Below are positions 60,673 through 64,000 of a DNA stretch of 64,000 nucleotides, one piece after another. This DNA is from Yaniella flava (GTDB lineage: Bacteria; Actinomycetota; Actinomycetes; Actinomycetales; Micrococcaceae): NCBI RefSeq assembly GCF_039529295.1, contig NZ_BAAAMN010000016.1, forward strand, positions 1-64,000, given 5' to 3'. Made by a program: the position numbers and the translations under genes. The notes below the pieces were generated by a model. That model was not told the DNA's origin, made no database searches, and worked only from the letters and a program-made list of their open reading frames with translations. The first letter of the stretch is position 1. Each line of letters begins with the position of its first letter.

Positions 60673-61587
60673 ATGATGAAATCACGTATATTCAAATCCG
60701 CAGCCGCACTCTCCGTAGCTGCTCTGGCGCTCACTGCTTGTGGCGACAACGGCGGAGACAATGGGGGCGACAACGCCGCCGGAGGCGAAGGTGGTGGCGA
60801 GATCACCATCGGTGTCTTCAACGGGTGGGAAGAAGGCATTGCCGCTTCTGAACTGTGGGCCTATGTTCTCGAGGAAGAAGGCTACGACGTCACCCTCGAG
60901 TACGCAGACCCAGCTCCTGTCTACTCTGGTGTCTCCACTAATGACTACAACTTCACGCTCGACACTTGGCTGCCAGTGACGCACGGTGACTACGTCGAAG
61001 AGTACAGCGAGGACATGACAGATCTGGGTGTCTGGAACGACGAATCCTCGCTGCACCTTGCAGTAAACGAGGACGCCCCAATTGAGTCACTCGATGAGTT
61101 GGCTGAAAACGCGGACGAGTTCAACAACGAGATTGTTGGTATCGATCCAGGCGCAGGCCTCACACAGACCACTGAGGAAGAGGTCATTCCAACCTACGGC
61201 CTGGAAGACATGGAGTACACCACCTCCAGTACCCCAGCAATGCTGCAGGAACTCGAAACCGCTACTGAAGCGGGCGAAAACATTGTCGTGACTCTGTGGC
61301 GTCCACACTGGGCATACGACGCCTACCCTGTTCGTGACCTGGAAGATCCAGAAGGTGCGCTCGGTGGGGCCGAAAGCATTCACACCTATGCGAATACCGA
61401 ATGGGCCGAAGATGAAGCCAATGCTGACGTAGTCGGCTGGCTCGAGAACTTCGAAATGGATTCGGAAACGTTGTACTCGTTGGAAAACGTTATGTTCAAC
61501 GAGAACCCGGATGCTGACGACTACCGTCCAATCGTTGAAGAATGGGCTGCAGAGAACCAAGAATACGTTGATGGCCTGACAAGCTAG
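60673..61587 (+). CDS. proX: Glycine betaine/proline substrate-binding lipoprotein
   Basis: A 304-residue OpuAC/ProX binding protein. The signal peptide (MMKSRIFKSAAALSVAALALTAC) ends in the lipobox LTAC, and a Gly/Asp/Asn-rich linker follows. The binding domain contains DYNFTLDTWLPVTHGDYVEEY, with aromatic residues (Trp, Tyr) of the kind that form the cation-pi cage for the trimethylammonium group, and LWRPHWAYDAYPVRDLEDP. AAAGGAA precedes ATG 60673. It is the last gene of proV-proW-proX, followed by a strong terminator. The high acidic content is typical of secreted proteins of salt-tolerant actinobacteria. Confidence 0.88.
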   Translation: MMKSRIFKSAAALSVAALALTACGDNGGDNGGDNAAGGEGGGEITIGVFNGWEEGIAASELWAYVLEEEGYDVTLEYADPAPVYSGVSTNDYNFTLDTWLPVTHGDYVEEYSEDMTDLGVWNDESSLHLAVNEDAPIESLDELAENADEFNNEIVGIDPGAGLTQTTEEEVIPTYGLEDMEYTTSSTPAMLQELETATEAGENIVVTLWRPHWAYDAYPVRDLEDPEGALGGAESIHTYANTEWAEDEANADVVGWLENFEMDSETLYSLENVMFNENPDADDYRPIVEEWAAENQEYVDGLTS

Positions 61588-61607
61588 TCCTGCCTCAACT
61601 TACTAAC

Positions 61608-61646
61608 AGCCGCTGGCTTCCACCACCCATATGGAAGCCAGCGGCT
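61608..61646 (+). terminator. Terminator of the proVWX operon
   Basis: AGCCGCTGGCTTCCA / TGGAAGCCAGCGGCT, 15-bp perfect stem with a 9-base loop, followed by ACTTTTA, 20 bp after the proX stop. Confidence 0.87.
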
Positions 61647-61672
61647 ACTTTTAACACAGCGGAAGGACACTT

Positions 61673-62374
61673 TTGGCAACATCGCTCACAACACGGCAGC
61701 AATTTGTCGCCACTGGACTCACCGCCAACGCAGGATTCGTCGACGGCCTCTTTTTCATCCACCTCGGCGGATATTTCGTGTCCTTCATGTCTGGGAACTC
61801 CACCCGAGCAGCAGCCGACCTCGCCCAGGGCGACTTCTCAGGATGGCTAGCCGCATCGCTGCTCATCGTCGGGTTTCTCATCGGTGTGATGTTGTCATCC
61901 TTCGCGGTTCGCTTCGGCCCTCAACGCTTCCATCCACCCGCAGAATCGTTGCTCTCCGAACAGATTACGCCACACGGTTCAGCCGTCTGGACCGCCTACA
62001 TACTGATGCTGCTCGGCGGGACCACCGCTATGATTCCGACAACCGAAATGGTGGCCCCATTCATCGTGGCCTCGGCAACCGGGGCCATCAACGGGACGTT
62101 TACCCGCAGAGGCGAGGTCACCGTTGGGCTGACGTATATGACCGGAACTCTCGTGAAAATGGGCCAATCCTTGGCGTCCGCCATCGCTCTGCGCTCTTCG
62201 GTCTATTTGTCACGGTTTCTCAGGTATCTCATCCTCTGGTTGGCGATTGCTATCGGTGCACTGGTTGGCGGCTGGGCATATCTTGAATTCGGGTTAGCTG
62301 CCATTTGGCTGTCGGTGCTTGCCATGACCGGACTGGTGGTTGCTGTGACATGGCGGGCGGCGAAGCGACGTTAA
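61673..62374 (+). CDS. YoaK/DUF1275-family membrane protein
   Basis: A 233-residue integral membrane protein with six hydrophobic segments. Family marks are ATGLTANAGFVDGLFFIHLGGYFVSFMSGNSTRAA (DUF1275 begins 'xAGxxDAxxFxxlgxxFxaxmTGN') and INGTFTRRGEVTVGLTYMTGTLVKMGQ. It starts at TTG 61673 with GGAAGG eight bases upstream. Members are uncharacterised inner-membrane proteins. It is located alone between proVWX and the malate synthase. Confidence 0.8.
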   Translation: MATSLTTRQQFVATGLTANAGFVDGLFFIHLGGYFVSFMSGNSTRAAADLAQGDFSGWLAASLLIVGFLIGVMLSSFAVRFGPQRFHPPAESLLSEQITPHGSAVWTAYILMLLGGTTAMIPTTEMVAPFIVASATGAINGTFTRRGEVTVGLTYMTGTLVKMGQSLASAIALRSSVYLSRFLRYLILWLAIAIGALVGGWAYLEFGLAAIWLSVLAMTGLVVAVTWRAAKRR

Positions 62375-62381
62375 AAGGGGT

Positions 62382-62415
62382 GTGGGGTCTACCCGCCGAA
62401 GCGAATAGACCCCAC
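62382..62415. terminator. Bidirectional hairpin between convergent genes
   Basis: GTGGGGTCTA / TAGACCCCAC stem (10 bp) with a 14-base loop, between the YoaK-like gene and the malate synthase gene. Confidence 0.7.
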
Positions 62416-62437
62416 GAACTGTGAGCACACGAGGAAG

Positions 62438-64000
62438 TTATGCGCTGACTTTCGCGTCAGCGGAGAGGTAGCGTTCATACGCCGGCAGCGTCAGGAAGTC
62501 CTCGAACTTTTCTGACAGTGCGGATTCGGCAAACAGTTCTTTTGCGTGATCCAGGCGGTCACCGTCGTAGCGTGTCAGCCCAGCGAAGCCTTCTTCAATC
62601 TTCTGACTGACCCACTCGGTGGTGATGGTCTTGGTCGAACCATCTGTACGCTGGGCCTGCGTTCCGGTATGGATCCACTGCCAGATCTGTGAACGGGAGA
62701 TTTCTGCGGTGGCAGCATCCTCCATCAGTCCATTGATGGCAGCGGCGCCGGAACCGTTGAGCCAAGCATCCATGTATCGGATACCGACTTCAATATTGGT
62801 GTCTAAGCCAGCCTCGGTGATCGAACCCGTCGTGGCCTGTACATTGATGAGCGCATCCGCCGACGGGACGACATCTTCACGCTTATTGGTACGAATCTGG
62901 TGTGGTGCATCGAGCAACAGTTCATCGAAGACACCCATACAGGTTGGTACCAGACCGGGGTGGGCAACCCACGAACCATCGAAGCCATCTTTGGCTTCAC
63001 GAGTCTTATCCTCGCGAACCTTCCGCAACGCTTCTTTGGTGCGTTCTGGGTTTGACGACTCGGGAATAAACGCTGCCATCCCGCCGATCGCTGATGCACC
63101 ACGTTTGTGACAGGTGCGCACCAGCAAATCGGTGTAGGCCCGCATCATCGGCTGCGTCATCGAGACATCAGCACGGTCCGGCAACACATAGTCTGCACCA
63201 GAGTCGCGGTAGGTCTTAATGATGGAGAAGATGTAATCCCAACGCCCGGCGTTCAACCCGGCGGCGTGGTCACGCAGTTGGTAGAGGATTTCCTCCATCT
63301 GGAAGGCCGCGGTGATCGTCTCGATCAACACGGTGGCACGAATGGTGCCCTGGGGAATACCCAAGTAATCCTGCGCCTTGTTGAATACGCAGTTCCACCA
63401 GCGAGCTTCTAGATGATGTTCGAGTTTCGGCAGGTAGTAGTACGGGCCGCGACCCAGCTCGACGAGTTTTGCGGCGTTGTGGAAGAAGTACAGCCCGAAG
63501 TCCATCAGGGAACCGGCCAGCGGCTCACCGTCAACTTCGATGTGGGACTCATCGAGGTGCAGTCCACGGGGTCGCACGATGATCGTTGGCATCTGGGCTA
63601 ATGCTGGTTTCTTGAGTCGGTAGGCCTTGCCCTGTTCCGAAGTGAAATCAATATCATGACGGATCGCGTCATAGAGGTTGACCTGACCGCTGATCATATT
63701 GTCCCAGTACGGGGAGGAGGCGTCCTCAAAGTCAGCCAGCCAGCATTTTGCTCCCGAGTTCAGGGCGTTGATCGTCATTTTTCGGTCCACCGGTCCGGTG
63801 ATCTCGACGCGACGGTCTTTGAGCCCCGGGGCAAGGGGAGCAACCCGCCATGAATCGTCTTCACGGATGGTACGGGTCGATTTTTCAAAGTCCAGTTGTT
63901 CACCTGCTGCCACTTTTGCCCGGGCGTCCTTGCGCGCTGCAAGCAGTTCGAGGCGTTTGGTGTTTTGTTTGGTGTGCAGGTAGCCCAGAAATTCCAGGGC
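62438..64000 (-). CDS. aceB: Malate synthase A (5' end beyond the window)
   Basis: At least 520 residues of malate synthase, the glyoxylate-shunt enzyme condensing glyoxylate with acetyl-CoA. Visible are RRVEITGPVDRKMTINALNSGAKCWLADFEDASSP, RGLHLDE, GRWDYIFSIIK, LPDRADVSMTQPMMRAYTDLLVRTCHKRGASAIGGMAAFIP and FDGSWVAHPGLVP, covering the Mg-binding and catalytic regions of the short A-type form. The frame stays open to position 64000 (ALEFLGYLHTKQNTKRLELL..), so the N-terminus lies outside. A GTG at 63913 is internal. Isocitrate lyase is not in the window. Confidence 0.93.
   Translation of the reverse strand, partial: ALEFLGYLHTKQNTKRLELLAARKDARAKVAAGEQLDFEKSTRTIREDDSWRVAPLAPGLKDRRVEITGPVDRKMTINALNSGAKCWLADFEDASSPYWDNMISGQVNLYDAIRHDIDFTSEQGKAYRLKKPALAQMPTIIVRPRGLHLDESHIEVDGEPLAGSLMDFGLYFFHNAAKLVELGRGPYYYLPKLEHHLEARWWNCVFNKAQDYLGIPQGTIRATVLIETITAAFQMEEILYQLRDHAAGLNAGRWDYIFSIIKTYRDSGADYVLPDRADVSMTQPMMRAYTDLLVRTCHKRGASAIGGMAAFIPESSNPERTKEALRKVREDKTREAKDGFDGSWVAHPGLVPTCMGVFDELLLDAPHQIRTNKREDVVPSADALINVQATTGSITEAGLDTNIEVGIRYMDAWLNGSGAAAINGLMEDAATAEISRSQIWQWIHTGTQAQRTDGSTKTITTEWVSQKIEEGFAGLTRYDGDRLDHAKELFAESALSEKFEDFLTLPAYERYLSADAKVSA

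Noticed and set aside
1..64000. CRISPR array or prophage
   Set aside because: No regularly spaced repeats, Cas genes, phage structural genes or intact integrase seen.

Overview
The window reads as a chromosomal segment of a moderate-GC actinobacterium, most likely Micrococcales/Micrococcaceae. The reasons are the dnaX-recR-lysC block with ffs and tRNA-Ser nearby, a separate purS-purQ-purL operon, an HtaA-domain protein, an AMACR-type racemase, FprA-type reductase sequence and many GTG/TTG starts. The genus is inferred only. There is no CRISPR array and no intact insertion sequence.

Layout. 1-8.9 kb: a truncated lysA-like decarboxylase ending at a hairpin, a small membrane protein, an ssuBAC-type sulfonate ABC transporter, an amino-acid permease, an NtaA/SnaA/DszA-type flavin monooxygenase, an aldo/keto reductase and a MarR regulator. 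The ssu operon and the monooxygenase, on opposite strands, each follow a SAM-riboswitch-like element; the two copies show compensatory base changes. 9.0-11.1 kb: relics, namely an IS1380 transposase with several lesions, an hsdM fragment and an IS3-type transposase tail. 11.2-22.6 kb: a TetR-associated CoA-ester catabolic cluster (two SDRs, AMACR-like racemase, acyl-CoA ligase, quinone-reductase-like enzyme, MHS transporter, acyl-CoA dehydrogenase, thiolase). A shared palindrome lies before three of its promoters. It looks suited to methyl-branched or isoprenoid/steroid-type acyl chains. 22.8-28.7 kb: a luciferase-like oxidoreductase paired with a ThDP-enzyme homologue that lacks its cofactor motif, an orphan TRAP binding protein and two LysR regulators.

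28.8-32.4 kb holds one of the most striking loci: a small HtaA-domain protein and, 6 bp later, a 1029-residue cytochrome P450 - FprA-type reductase - flavodoxin fusion. 32.6-41.8 kb: a lipoprotein, a CtpE-like P-type ATPase, purS-purQ-purL and a NarL-type two-component system. In the pur operon PurQ has lost its catalytic Cys and His, and PurL carries changes in two nearly invariant motifs. 41.9-46.8 kb is a defence-like island: a membrane protein, an Eco57I-like methyltransferase with a destroyed NPPY motif, and a DUF262-HNH protein whose C-terminus is a copy of the LysC C-terminus. A direct repeat of about 75 bp marks duplication of the lysC 3' end.

46.7-58 kb is housekeeping sequence (lysC, recR, dnaX, nitroreductase, ffs, FrnE-like protein, tRNA-Ser, heavy-metal ATPase) plus an unusual pair of an unknown protein and an asparagine-synthetase-like ligase. 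58-64 kb: a glycine betaine/proline ABC transporter with a structured leader, a YoaK-like membrane protein and a malate synthase cut by the window edge. A recurring theme is enzyme homologues without catalytic residues (PurQ, the methyltransferase, the ThDP protein, perhaps PurL), so function should not be transferred by name alone.
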